64,000 bases of DNA from Otis tarda. Lineage: Eukaryota > Chordata > Aves > Otidiformes > Otididae. The first letter of the stretch is position 1; every line of letters begins with the position of its first letter. The position numbers and the translations under genes were made by a program. The DNA is taken from NCBI GenBank assembly GCA_026413225.1, contig CM048552.1, positions 25,409,001-25,473,000 on the forward strand. Direction: 5' to 3'. This document shows, piece by piece, positions 48,601 through 60,739 of this stretch. Below the pieces are notes generated by a model. It did no database searches. It was not told where the DNA came from and saw only the letters and a list, made by a program, of their open reading frames with translations.

Positions 48601-50115
48601 GCCCTGTGATCCAGCCTGGGTTTTTTAGGAAGAGGAGAAAACCTCCTGAAAATATGGTTGTGGTAGCCATTCAAATCAAATTAGAATCCAGAATATGAGT
48701 AGGAGAAAAGCAGGGCTACCAAAATCGTGAAAATGTCTCTCTACGACTCAACTTGTCTGTATTAATTCCATGTGCAATATTCATATAGGTCCTAATAACA
48801 GTGCTGGATTAATGGGTGAACATGGGTGTTTCATTCAAAACATGAAACTGATAGACTCTGTTGGTAGGACAGGATATTAGTGCACTAAGTTAGGATTTGC
48901 TAGAGAGTGTTTCACGGAGTACCGGGACAAGCGGTGGTGGTGGCAAATGTATTTTCAGGTTTTAAACATCTTCCGTTTGCATTGTGTATACAGTTTTTCA
49001 TGCAGTAAAACCCATCTGTGAAGCAGATCATTTTCTACTGCTTATACTTAATTTACTTTTCTTGAGTAATACGCTTCACGCTTATACTATGTCCATCAGT
49101 CGACTCCATTTCTTTGAAAAAGCAAGAGAACACCTGTAGGTGTGTTACATGTTGTCAGCTTTCCTAAGCGCTTTAGGCAACTGATTTTCAGGACTTCCTT
49201 TAAATAGTTATAAAACTGAAGTTGCTGTAAATTTGGAGATAATCACAGCAGAGAATGAGCAAACTTCCAGAAGGGAAGTATAGAGTTAGCATCCTTTAAA
49301 ATTTTGCGAGACAGTTGAGAGGCAAGTTTGGCTGCTGGGGCTGGGTTTCACATGAACACAGGCTGACTGGGAGGTACTTTTGTTTGTGGGGTCTGGATGT
49401 GGTTTGCGCACGTGTCAGGGTGGGAAAAGCCAGGGTTCTGGTGGTGAGCTCTGGGCTTCGAGATTTTTATGTATGGACATGCATAGGCATACCAAGGCAT
49501 GCTTTCTATTGAAGAGCTCACTGAATGGCCTGTGTAGCTGTGGGCAGTGATTCAGGACTTTACCAGCTCCCGAGGACACAGAGCAGATGGGTAAACTGTT
49601 CGTATTCCCCCAAACACTCATATGTCACATATTGCCTTTTTGTGTTAAGCAAGCTGGAAGAAATACTGTGTACCTCTATAGTTTTTGAGGCTATTGAGAC
49701 TTATGTTCTTAGCATAAGGAGAATAAAAAAAATTGACTGACATTCAAATACTGTTTGATTGGTTTGGATTCTTTGTTCTGTCTTGGTGTCTAAGTATTGA
49801 ACAAAATTGCTAAGGCTTAGATTCAGCAAAGTATATTATTAATTCTTAATTTTAAAGATGCAAAAGTGTTCTGGTTCAACAAGGAACTTCAATATGTGTC
49901 TAGTTTTCATTACAGTGACAGTTTAAAATGTACTGCAGTATCCTCATGGAGCACTTCATTTATCTTTTGTGAACTGTATTGCCTGCACGAGCTGGGTCTT
50001 GTTCTTAAAATGCTTTTGTGTACCAAAACATTTTAAGAAATACTTTTTCCTGTAACAAAATAAAGTAGGGAAAGGCCTGACATTTTTTTTATTTGTGTTT
50101 TGTTTGTTTTTAAAG
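42603..50115 (+). other. intron, 7.5 kb
   Basis: I recognise no transposon here. The intervals 45050-45330 and 47600-48060 are of mixed complexity, non-repetitive and rich in TAAT/ATTA and similar short motifs, so they are candidates for conserved non-coding DNA. An open plus-strand frame at 47024-47425 has no confirmed family. Confidence 0.6.
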
Positions 50116-50257
50116 CATTTTTATGCAATGGAAAGTTTCACAAGCACTTGCAAGAAATTTTTGTTCCCATGGTCATCCGCTACATCGATCTCATGGAATC
50201 ATCAATTGCCCAGTCCATTCACAGAGGTCTTGAACAAGAGTCGTGGCAACCTGTCAA
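50116..50257 (+). CDS. CADPS2: CADPS2 exon [17 protein letters not shown]... (142 nt)
   Basis: Two bases complete a threonine split from 42602, then the exon reads [20 protein letters not shown], then [20 protein letters not shown] and ESWQPV. It ends with AA of a split lysine at AA|GTAAGT. The acceptor is [19 protein letters not shown] and [17 protein letters not shown] are CAPS signature stretches inside the MHD1 region. The exon is followed by the smallest intron of the window (128 bp). Confidence 0.96.
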
Positions 50258-50385
50258 GTAAGTGCTTTCTGCAAGATCTGAACAAGCACCTGCCTATAGC
50301 TTTCTGTCTAATCAGGTGTTCTCCCCTGTTGTCCTCTAAATATTCTATTTTTTATTGTATTCCTACATTGTTTATTTCTTCACAG
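50258..50385 (+). other. short intron, 128 bp
   Basis: The intron begins GTAAGT and ends TTTATTTCTTCACAG. It is very short compared with its kilobase-scale neighbours and holds nothing but splice signals. Confidence 0.95.
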
Positions 50386-50505
50386 GAGCATCACCAACAG
50401 TCTTCCTAATGTAGCTCTTCCAAAAGTTCCAAGTTTGCCTCTTAATCTTCCACAAATACCTAGCTTTACTACACCAACCTGGATGACTTCTTTATATGAC
50501 TCCAC
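50386..50505 (+). CDS. CADPS2: CADPS2 exon, Pro/Leu-rich linker (120 nt)
   Basis: One base completes the lysine, then the exon reads [20 protein letters not shown], then [19 protein letters not shown]. It ends with AC of a split threonine at AC|GTGTGT. The linker repeats an LP-x-(V/I) pattern: LPNV, LPKV, LPLNL, LPQIP. In CAPS proteins this proline-rich linker separates two helical parts of the MUN region. CADPS has a longer version with an extra NLPNV-type repeat, and this shorter form is CADPS2-like. The donor has a weak +4/+5. Confidence 0.95.
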
Positions 50506-53427
50506 GTGTGTATTCTTCAATAACCTTCTGACTGTGTCAGCTCTGCATGGCCTTGCTAGTGTTCTGTGCAGCTGTATTTGGATTGCATGGTGTTTATGAT
50601 CCCTTAGTTGGAAATTATTGTCTCTTGGGAGTGAGCCAAGCATGGAGTTGCGCTTTCTAGTGCATTAAAATGTAGCAGTCTTAAACCTGATAACTTACAA
50701 AATCAACTTGGCAAAGGTCTGTCATAATATGAATGGTGTTTAATACCCTAAACAACCTAATGACTCTTCTGAATTAATAAGCAGTGGGGAACCTTTTCGA
50801 GAATTGATTTTAGATCATGGTTTTGTAAAGTGAAGCAGCCTATCGTATTTTTGCATGAGTTTGGTTAACTCATTGTCTATTGGTTCTGAAAAGAATTTAT
50901 TGCAAATTTTGTCATTAGATTAAATGTTACGGGGAAATAGTAAAAGATTAGTAAGTATCCAGAATAGAAGTACCTCCATTTCTTTGTCTGCTTGAAAAAA
51001 ATATATATTTCTTTTTTATTTCTCCCCAACATTTCAGTGCTCTTTTCTTAAAAAAAAAAAAAAAATAGAGCAAGTGTGTCCTGTTCTGTGGGAATATTCC
51101 CATAGTTACTGGCCTGATTTCTGTGTGAGGACACATTCATGTATGTTAGAGAAAGGCTCAAGAAAAACTTCATTTTAGCTAAAGTTGTATTAGGAAAGGA
51201 CGATTGTGAAAGACTTCAAAAAAATGCATGTTCAAGATGCAAAGCTTGTTAATATTATTTCAAGTCAAGTATTGCCTTCTCAAGTTTATGATGGAGTTCA
51301 ACACTCCTAACAAGCACTCAGATCCATTACTGAAAGAGTTGATAGTTTTTGCTCTGCCAGACTTCTGGCACTTGTCTGTTGAGTATTATGATTGTTGTTC
51401 TGTTCCTAATACCTCTAAAAGTTGACAAAATTCCTCTTAATCCTTGGCTTTGGTACCTTTTGTGTTTACTATAATAATACTAGGTTTCTCCTGATGTGCT
51501 TAGGCAAGTCATTTCAGCTTTGAATACAAACTAATTGGTCTTCTGCTACTCAAATTCCTTTCTCTTATCCCCATGCTTTCAAGGGATACTTTTTTTTTTA
51601 AGAAAGCTTTCAGAGTTAAGAGCTGTTATAATCTTTGATGTGGTCTTCTTACAGTCTGTATTCTAGCAACCCCATCCAGTAAAAATAACTTGTACATGTT
51701 AAAACTCATGTATTTTGAAAATTGAATTTATAATTAATATATAATAAATAAATAATCTAGTTGGAGGATTATAGTGGTAGATCTTTCGTAAATGAAAGTT
51801 TTGGTGTAGCAATAAATTCCTAGACTTTATTTTCAAAAAAATGTGCAAGTGTAGTAAAATTCAGCCATCGGCTCATCCCCCTTGCACATCCTCTGGTATT
51901 AAGGTTCATAGTGTGTATGACAAAGTATGCATAACATCCTAAACTAATCAGTGAGGTTTTCAAAGTGTTCAGTGAACACTGGGGTTGACATGTGCTGTAA
52001 GCACTTGCCAGCGGTAGCTGTCGCTCTACTGCTTCTCAAGAGAAGTGGAGATGAGCGGTGTCAGTATGGCCATCATCCTCTTTCAGCTGCCCCACACAGC
52101 ATTAAAGAAGAGGTCTGCCAAGGTGCTGGCTCCATTGTAGGCACCTCTTCATGTTCTTGTTCCTTAAATGTAGAGCTTTGAAGTTGCATTTTAGAAAATA
52201 TGTATAAATTAACATTCACGCTTGCAGGTAGTATTAAGTTACCTTTGTAATCCTGTAGAATTCAGGTAGTATTTTAAGAATCACCCTTCCTATGTCCTAC
52301 TGAAGAGCCAAGTAACTTCTCAGAATGGCCATGTATTGTATTTGGATCAAAAAATAAAAGCAAAGGCACTGCAAGCCAATTATTCCTCCTCCCCTTTCAC
52401 ATAAAAGTTGCTGCAGTTCTTTTGAACATTAATAGAGAAGATTGTTTATATTTTTTAATTAACTGTTGCTTTTTTTTTTCCTTTTCACATGTTTTGGAGC
52501 AGTACATGTATGCCACGTATAACAACGCTTTAGAAAAATCATTACCTCGTTTTCAGTTGTTTTGGCTTAACCTTTTATTATTGGGCATTGGGAAGGGAGA
52601 TGAAAGGGGGAAAGTGTTATGAGTAGTAGTCTGTTTTTCTTGATTAGTCTCACGAGAGAACAACTCAGAGGACACCTTGGCTAGACATGCAGAGCACTGT
52701 GGATTACTGTTCCATTTGGCTGAAGACAACACCCTTAAAGAGCAAAAAAGTTTCAATATTCTGTAAAAGCTTCTAGTCAACCACAATGAGGGAATTTTTT
52801 TCCTTATTCATTAATTCAAATGTACTACTTTAAATTGCATTTCTATTCCATTTCATATTTTAAATTTAATTTCTCTGCCTCTTCTGAACCTAGCTCTTAA
52901 GTTAGATTGGTGGGTGATTTTAATTGTTTATGGTTTAAATTATATGTCATTATTTTCAGTGCAGACATGGCGTAGATTCACTGACCAAAAATATTGTAGA
53001 TACAGACCCGAGGTTGTCTGCTGCTATCTGATGACAGTCTAGAACATCAGGTTTAGCAAAACTTAAGGCTAGGGAAACATGGAATAATATACATGCTTAC
53101 AGAAGAATAGTCCTGTCTTGTCTTCGAGCCAGAACAGATAACATTAATGGAAATGTGTCAACAATATTCCTCCAGCTGTGGCTCCGCTATAATGAGTGAT
53201 AAGAGGGATCCGCTGGAGCAGTCGCAGTGCTCTGGTGGTGATATGAAGGGATCTGGTCTGAAAGTGTCTGAGCTCTCACTCTGGACCTCTCTCTGTGTTC
53301 GTGCATGATGAATAAGTCAGGAGGCCACCTTTCAATGCTGTTTTGAGGGATTGCATCTGCCATGTCACATACATTCCTGCTGTAATGCTTGCCCGCAGTA
53401 AAGTGAAAGGAGGCCACGGTTTGTGTT

Positions 53428-53459
53428 TTTAAGAATGTATATATTTATACATTCTTAAA
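53428..53459. repeat. perfect 14-bp hairpin, 4-nt loop
   Basis: TTTAAGAATGTATA (53428-53441) is exactly complementary to 53446-53459 across TATT. It is AT-rich, intronic and of unknown role. Confidence 0.85.
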
Positions 53460-54487
53460 TATGCAATTATACAATTTAAATGTATAGCCACAGGACTGAT
53501 GGAATAGTGAAATTTAGCTGATCTACCTTCTGTAGAATAAGGAGTTTTGAATATAGCTAGTTCCTATTGAACGTTCTGGAAGACAAATGTATATTGTGGG
53601 CTAAATTTAATTTCTTCCAAAAATACTAACATGCAGGAAGAAAGAAGAATCAAGAAACATGTTTTAGTTTCTTGATCTTCAAGTTACCTTACTCTTGAAC
53701 TATGTAGGAGGAGCCATGAGGTAACTCTGTCCCTAATATCTTTGAGGGACTGTGCACAAGCAGTTACTTACTATGCAGAAATTCTGCTTCGTCCTTCCCC
53801 CTCATCTGCTCATGGAAAACAGAGAGAGATGGGGCAAGCACCATTTACTGTATAACAATTGAAAATCCTTTTCTGTTGAAGAAATTCTCACTTGAATTTC
53901 TGAGCCCTGAATGTATGCCTTGAGGCAGCATAAAGGAAGTAGAGCTGGAGCTCACGAGCTGGGGGCTCACATAGAGCTGGTGCCCCACAGTCCCCACAAA
54001 ACACTCATGGGTAGTAACTCAGTAATAACCTTAAAAAAAAGATAATTACAGTGATTTATAAAATCATAATCATTGCCCGTGGTAATGGCAAGGACGTAGA
54101 TGTAAAAGTGGAAGCCAGCTTTTTTAAGTCTTGTGGTTGATTGAGAATGTCCTTGGATATTTAATAATTCTCCTATATTTTCATATCCCAAGCTACCTTA
54201 TAGAGTTTGACATCTAGTCAAGAAACGACATATTCTGTGTCTACTCTGAAGTCGTGTGTATGCTGGTTTTTCCGCCAGTGTGCTTTATTAGTGGACTGTT
54301 TGCCTAATTGCTACTGCTTAGAGAGCTGGCAAGCCTAGTGGGAAGCTGCCTCTCAGCTATCGGTGGATAAGTGAATTGCTTAGGAGACTATATGCAGCTC
54401 CTATATTTAATATTCTGCAGGGTCTTGAAGAAACATTGTGTCTTGGACGTTTTTTTGCTGTGCTCGGTGTGATGCAAGGCATAAAGC

Positions 54488-54620
54488 CATAAAATAATCT
54501 AGGTTAAAATGGACTTCTGAAGATATCTGGTCCAATCTCCCAGTCAAAGTGTGACCAAATACAAAGTTAAATTGCCATTAAAAAAAAAATAGGATGGGCA
54601 TAATATTTGCCCCTTTTAGT
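54488..54620 (-). mobile_element. CR1-type 3' end fragment
   Basis: The plus strand reads CATAAAATAATCTAGGTTAA, then AATGGACTTCTGAAGATATC and TGGTCCAATCTCC. This mirrors the CR1 3' end (ATCATTTAGGTTGGAAAAGACC...AAGATCATC.AGTCCAACC). It is a short, diverged remnant antisense to the gene. Confidence 0.65.
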
Positions 54621-56259
54621 CATTGGAAACCTACTCTCACTGCCATGACCTGATTAAAAAGAGTGGACAACTGCAAGGTACCTTTTGCACAAAGAACTGG
54701 TGCTGAAAGCTTAAGTTTTGATCAGCAGAACAATGAAGATTGTACTTGATTTTAAAAATATAGATAACTATATTGTATATAGTTTTTTAAAAAAGAAAAA
54801 GAGTATCAGTTCTGTTTGCTGGTAGAGCAATATTATCCCATTCATTAGGCTGAAGTAGCTTTACCATACAGGTTCAAATAAAAACTGTCCAACAGCCAGG
54901 GACGTGTCCAGTCCCTTCACAAAAAAAAAAAAAATTGTTCTGCAATTATGAATGTAGATTCAAATGCTTTGGTGGTTTGATTCAAATGCAGGAATTCCTC
55001 CTGCTGCCAGGAGGAGGTAAAAACTGAGTTTGGCTTTTCTTCATGTTACATTTTATGGAGTGTTAAACCCAGAAGTGACAAAACTGACTGCTAGTAGGGA
55101 AAGCAAATCTATGGACTGTACAACCACTTCAGGGTATTGAGGTATGTGCTGATAATTAGTACGATTTCTAATGCTTTTACTGAATAAGGGCTAGGAAAAA
55201 GCCTAAAATCCAAATAAAATAAATATCTGGTACAAATAGCAGTAAGAATTTGATTGAAATCACAGGTTTCTGCAGCATTTAACAAACAAATTTGATGTTT
55301 GTGTCTGGATGTGTGAACTAGGAAAAAAATAGTTGCTGTTGTAGCACTTTATTTTCCTTCTGCATCTTACGAGTTTAATATTTTAGTCAAATTCAAATGC
55401 CATTGGACAATGCCAAATAAAAAATTGAAGAATGGGACCTCAAAATTGTATGAAAAGAGAATGAATGAATGAATGTTTCTCATAGAATGAATTAGTGTTT
55501 CCTGAACCCATGTCTATTATTACATTTATTACAATTATGAATCTTTATTTGGCAGTATAATGAAACCAAATTAAGTGGCTACCAGGGAGCGAACGTGCAT
55601 GAGAATACATTGGTGTTATCGAGAGCACATTAGTCCTCCCGAGTCCTGAAGAATTTCATTTGGAATTCCATTAGGCAAAAAAAGAAAAAAACTATGGAAG
55701 AAAAAAATATGGTTAAATTGTATGATCTGATGATGAAAAATGGTAGTTCTGTTTCTTGAGAAAGTATGTTTTGTTTTCTAGAAAATATTTGTTCTTATCA
55801 ATTGTAATATATATACTGAGATTGTCCCTGTTTCTGTACCTATATAATTTCTCTTCTTCTTTTACCCCAGTCATCTCAAAAAATTAACTAAGTTACTTTT
55901 GAATCATATGTTGTGTATAACGTAACATCTACAACTTCACTGACTGCAAGTGTACACAGGAGATGTAGTGAAATCTTCAATATTTGGTTATCATGTAACT
56001 TAAGAAATAGTCCAATAGGATTATAAACTTTCTAAGGAGTGTTGGTGGTTTGTTATTTCTGTTTCTTAATTAATCTTAGCAGTCCCATGGGCCATTTTCC
56101 TGTTTCTGCTGTTTTCTTTCAGGAGCATGAAGCGATGTAAAATTGACAATTACTATTTAAAATAAGTGGGGAAAATATGCATGTTATCAAAAAGGCCTCT
56201 TTGAAACTGTGGGATATACTCCTATGCATAGTGAAGACATCAAAGCGTGCGCCATTTAA

Positions 56260-56560
56260 AACTAAAGCTGAAGTCAGGGCCGGCCAGTTGCAGCCAGCCT
56301 TTTCCCTCAGCAGGCACCACCGCTCCCAGCTTGGCCCTGCTGCCCAGCCCTTGCTGGCCGCTCCCTTTGCCTGGCCTGGCAGCCGCTTTTGGCACTGAGA
56401 CGGCATTGCAGAAGGCAACAATGGCTCCGAAGCTGTGGTCACGTTAAGGCAATGGGGCAAGGGGGGCAGTTGGGTGGGTCTAGAAGGTGGTGGGGTGCTG
56501 TGAGACCAAAGCAGTGCTCCTGCTGCATCGGTGCTGCCTCTTCAGAGCCCTGAATGTGAG
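56260..56560. other. GC-rich islet in AT-rich intron
   Basis: About 300 bp of markedly higher GC than its surroundings contains CTCCCAGCTTGGCCCTGCTG and GGCCTGGCAGCCGCTTTTGG, then G-runs such as GGGGCAAGGGGGGCAG near 56453. There are a few CpGs and overlapping open frames on both strands with no known motif. It could be an unrecognised repeat, a former gene fragment or a minor regulatory element. Confidence 0.45.
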
Positions 56561-57666
56561 CTGTGGTTTGCTTCACTTCTCTTGGTTAAGCTGATGTGAA
56601 CCACTGAGTGTGCTGCTGTCTGAGGGGTGCATTAGATTGTTAGGTATTAGAGGTCCTTGGTTTGTTTTTTAATCTGACCCTGCTCTGTCCTGAGCACACT
56701 CAGCGTCCACTGACTCCTTCTACGCAAGATGGAATCGCTTAACACTTTGATAATTGTGTTCTTTTGTCATGAGACAGAAGAAAGAAAATGACAGTAGTGA
56801 CGTATTTAAACTATTTGGATCTGAACTGGGACTATCAAGGCAGAGTTTTCATTGCTTGTGTCACTAACATCCTGGAATGATACTATTATGGCTCCTTAAA
56901 CAATAACCTGGGCATTACAATACAACAAATGTAATTAATCCACGGTGACAGTGGAAGTCTAACTGTAGTTACTGCTAAGATTAGCCTTAAATTGTTGAGT
57001 CTTATCACAAGCAAATGTCTTTAAATTTAGCGGTTCGTTCGGGGTGAAAGAAAAACTTTAAAATCACATGGACAATCTGAGGTGACATGGCGCCATATTA
57101 ATCCCCTGTTTTGTTTGTGCACAAATTTCTTTAGTTTCTCTTCTATTTTTTCCACCGGGATCTGATGTTATTCACCCAATTAGAATTAATGAGTGTTTAT
57201 CAACAGACTATTTGTCTGGGTATCTCTTTTACAATATTGCTACTAGCATCCTCATTTCTTTGGTAGGCTTATCGACCAGAGTTATGAAGGCAAGGAAACA
57301 TATGTGCAAAGTCTTCACTGTTTTGAAAAGGTCCTTACTAATTAATAGCTCCTTTACCCTTTATTTTTTCTGTCTTGATCTGAAATTTGACCTACTTCAT
57401 TTTCCATGTTCCCCATCATCCCATCTACCTCCCTAGCCTGTTGTGTTTCTCAGCTAACAGATGGGAATTATTTAAAGTTTTCTGTGACCATTTTCACTTT
57501 TGTGGAATAACAGCAACTGTGCTATGAGATACAGTGAAGTGAAGGAGGAAGATGGTGTGATAAGGAAAATATCTTATTACCTTAGATAATTCTGTGGCAT
57601 TGGGATAGACATCCATACATTTATCTTCTGTTTCTTGGGGACTTTGTTTTGTTTTGTTTCTTATAG

Positions 57667-57822
57667 GAATGGCTCAGCCACATCCGAAGATCTTTTTTGG
57701 AAACTGGATGCCCTGCAGATGTTTGTTTTCGATCTTCACTGGCCAGAACCAGAATTTGCCCACCATTTAGAGCAGAGACTTAAACTTATGGCCACTGACA
57801 TGATAGAAGCCTGCGTTAAAAG
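57667..57822 (+). CDS. CADPS2: CADPS2 exon [17 protein letters not shown]... (156 nt)
   Basis: One base completes the threonine, then the frame reads [20 protein letters not shown], then [20 protein letters not shown] and [11 protein letters not shown]. It ends with AG of a split arginine at AG|GTACAG. The acceptor is [22 protein letters not shown]...[26 protein letters not shown] is the CAPS MHD1 consensus, and the [10 protein letters not shown] form is the CADPS2 one. In CAPS this region supports priming through SNARE interaction. Confidence 0.97.
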
Positions 57823-60591
57823 GTACAGTTGAAAAGATCAATTAAATATTGGGAGAGATTTGGAAATTAACATAGGAACAGCCATACCGGCTCACAGAGG
57901 TACATCTGTACCAAAACCCTGTTTCCTGCCATGATCAGTAGCAGAAGAATAGGGAAAGGTCATAGGAATCAAGGCAATTTTAAAGAGCTCGTGACTTGTG
58001 TGTATTTCCAGCATTGGGCAATCAGCAACTTGGCAAGATCTAGGAAATGCCAAGGAGAATTTCTACGTATGTTGTGAACAGTTCCTTGGAAGTCAGTAAA
58101 CCAAATCTCTTTTCTATTCCATATTTTTGGCAAATATTAACAAATCTCAGAATTCTACTAAAATAACCTTTTTATTTTTGTACATTTCTCTATTACTGTA
58201 TTATTCTTTATTTTCAATTAATAATACTATTTAATTTGTCATTATTTTAGAGTACTGTCTCTAAGAAATACATTACAAACTGAAGAGTATGCAGCATTTC
58301 TGCATTTATACAATGAACAAAAGTAGGCTGTCTGTAAGTCATCCAACTGAAACTAAGTTTTATATCACTAAGCTTGTGGAAATTATAGAAAACACAGTGT
58401 TGTTTTTTTCATGAGCTGTCTCTTGTAATTACGGGTATATTCTTTTAAATTAAGCATAGGTGATTTAAAAAGATCTGTGCCATAGATTTCAGTACGTATC
58501 ATTGAGTTTAGAAGAAATATCTATATGTCTAGAAAATTTACAGAGATGTCCTGTTAGGTGCTTCAGAAGCCATGGTCCCACAGACAGAGAAAACTTTTTC
58601 TGGACACATAAAAATATTTATTTTGAAAAAAAATAAATAGAAGAAATAAAGGAAGTTTGTAGACAATTTAATAGTATTAATCAGAAAATATACAATATTG
58701 ATAAGGAAGACTAAAGAAATAGGGAACCTTTATCATCCGTCAAGGTTGAATCTAATAATACAGTATTTTTTTATTTTCTGTTAAATATAGTAGGAACAAG
58801 GAGAACCTTAGGCTTAGTATATGAGCCTATTGCTAGAGCTACCACGATGAAATCATGGTAAAAAAGGCAGAAGCATTTCACAAACATTTCTATTTGATTG
58901 TGGGAGGAGTGTGATATCGTGAATGGAATAAAAGTTTAAGCTCTGTAGCAAAAGAAGGTCTGAGAAATACCTGCTAAAATTTAAGTTGTGTAAGTTTACA
59001 TCCATCTGTTCTAAAGAACTTGGCGTAGAAGCTCAGTCAACTACAAATATCCAACAAATCTTTTAAAAATGGTGAAATCTCAAAGGACTGGAAGACTATC
59101 AATGTAGTCTTAGTCTTAAAAACCATAGAAGGTGCAGCATTGAGATGGAGTGATATATTGATTGTCTTGACTTTTAGTCTAGAAAAAAAAAAGAAAAAAA
59201 AATCTTTACACTAGGAGTCTTATCAACAGGACTAAAATACAAAGATGTTTATAATTAGTGCTAGTTAAAGTAATTTATTGAAAAATTAATCTTTTCAAAT
59301 TCATCTTATGTCTTTTTTTAAATGTTATTACAGATTAATTTGGGAAAGCCAATTGTGTTAATATAGATGCTTTTTAGATGGATTTCTCCTAGGCAATAAA
59401 TCTAATGCCACATGTTGTCATTATCTAAAACTTTGCACCATATAGATTTGACTGTCTATATTTTCATAGCAGATATAAAATAGGTTAAAAATGGCCCACT
59501 GCCAGGATCACAACCAGAAGCTGAGAATAGGAGTATTAGCAGAGGCATTACAAAAAGAATTCCAGGTTTTTGGCCTGTGATACCAATCCTGACATCTTTG
59601 CAGCTTGCTTTTGTAGAGAATAAGAAGATTCTGGTGGCAATAAATGAAGATTTAATTAATATTACAGAATGATCTTAGTGTCAGTACATAAAAGGCATGG
59701 ATATTTTAGAGTTAATATATAACATAGTAGTGTTAATATACTGAGTATATTTTCGTGTGGTCAAAGATACCGTACATCAGGTGACAAATAAGGTAAATTG
59801 TATCCGTAGGATGAATTATATTAGACAGTAGCAACTCAGGAAAGAGTGGTGGAATTGTTCTATTCTAATTCTTGTTGTGATATTAACATGACCTGTATGA
59901 CTTCTGAAAATGGAAATAGGATGCTTCTGTTCCCATCTTCTTAAAATATTGTGTCAGTTTCTGGTACTCACATTTAAAAATTATTGGAAGCAAAATATTA
60001 CTTTTATATTTATGTATTCTGAACTATTATAATTCATTTCAGTGACTGCTCCTTATTTACTCTGGTGTGAGAAGAAAATAAGGGGAGGTTGTATTATGTA
60101 TCTCTTGATACATCTTACTTTTCAATATAAATATTAATATTTGCTTAATAATAAACTCATTTTCTCCAGTAAAATTTTATTTTCTTTTAAAGCTAGAGGA
60201 TTTTTTTTTAAATTAGATTTCTTAGAAGCAAGTATTTGGTGTGATAAACTGCATTTTATCATAGAAGTACTGGAAAATGTCGAGTATTTTCACTGCTTTA
60301 AATTGTTCGTAGTCACCATACAAGGAAGCATATTGTTATCTAGTAATCAAGAAAATCATACTTTTATTGTTCAACTGAATTAGCTGAAGTTGTGCAGGAC
60401 CTTGAGATTACCATCAATGCAATTGTTTATTGAATGGATGGATATTCTGTACTTACAGAATTTTGTTTCTAAGATGTTCTCATGTGCCCGTACAATGTTA
60501 AGCCCACATGTTTAGCAAGGTTTATACATTTGTACACTGGTAGTTCTGTATTATCAGAGACACACATACTATTAATTGTGTTTTAATACAG
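57823..60591 (+). other. intron, 2.8 kb
   Basis: The intron carries an old interspersed repeat at about 57865-58060. The rest is AT-rich with several A-runs (near 58625 and 59186-59201), and I recognise nothing else in it. Confidence 0.7.
57865..58060. repeat. old interspersed repeat, probable CR1-family end
   Basis: AACATAGGAACAGCCATACC, then GGCTCACAGAGGTACATCTG and ACCAAAACCCTGTTTCCTGC resemble a repeat common in sauropsid genomes (CATAGGAA.GGCCATACTGGGTCAGACCAA.GGTCCATCTAGCCC.GTATCCTG). It is strongly diverged. The family and strand remain to be assigned with a repeat library. Confidence 0.5.
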
Positions 60592-60739
60592 AACAAGAAT
60601 TGCATTTGAACTCAAGCTGCAAAAGACAAACAAATCAACAGACCTGCGTATCCCTTCTTCTCTTTGTACAATGTTTAATGTCTTAGTTGATGCCAAAAAA
60701 CAGACAGCTAAGCTCTGCATTCTGGATGGGGGGCAGGAG
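60592..60739 (+). CDS. CADPS2: CADPS2 exon [18 protein letters not shown]... (148 nt)
   Basis: One base completes the arginine, then the exon reads [20 protein letters not shown], then [20 protein letters not shown] and LCILDGGQE. It ends in phase 0 at GAG|GTAAGT. The acceptor is TTTTAATACAG. TRIAFE.KLQK...STD.R.P.S.CTMFNV.VDAK is a CAPS block, and LDGGQE is CADPS2-like where CADPS has M-E-M-G-Q-E. It is the C-terminal side of the MHD1 region. Confidence 0.96.

Larger units (their letters stand above)
50506..57666 (+). other. intron, 7.2 kb
   Basis: The intron contains a perfect 14-bp hairpin (53428-53459), an antisense CR1-type tail (about 54488-54620) and a GC-rich islet (about 56260-56560) in otherwise AT-rich DNA. 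The 56930-57130 stretch is non-repetitive and could be conserved non-coding DNA. I found no exon. Confidence 0.65.
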
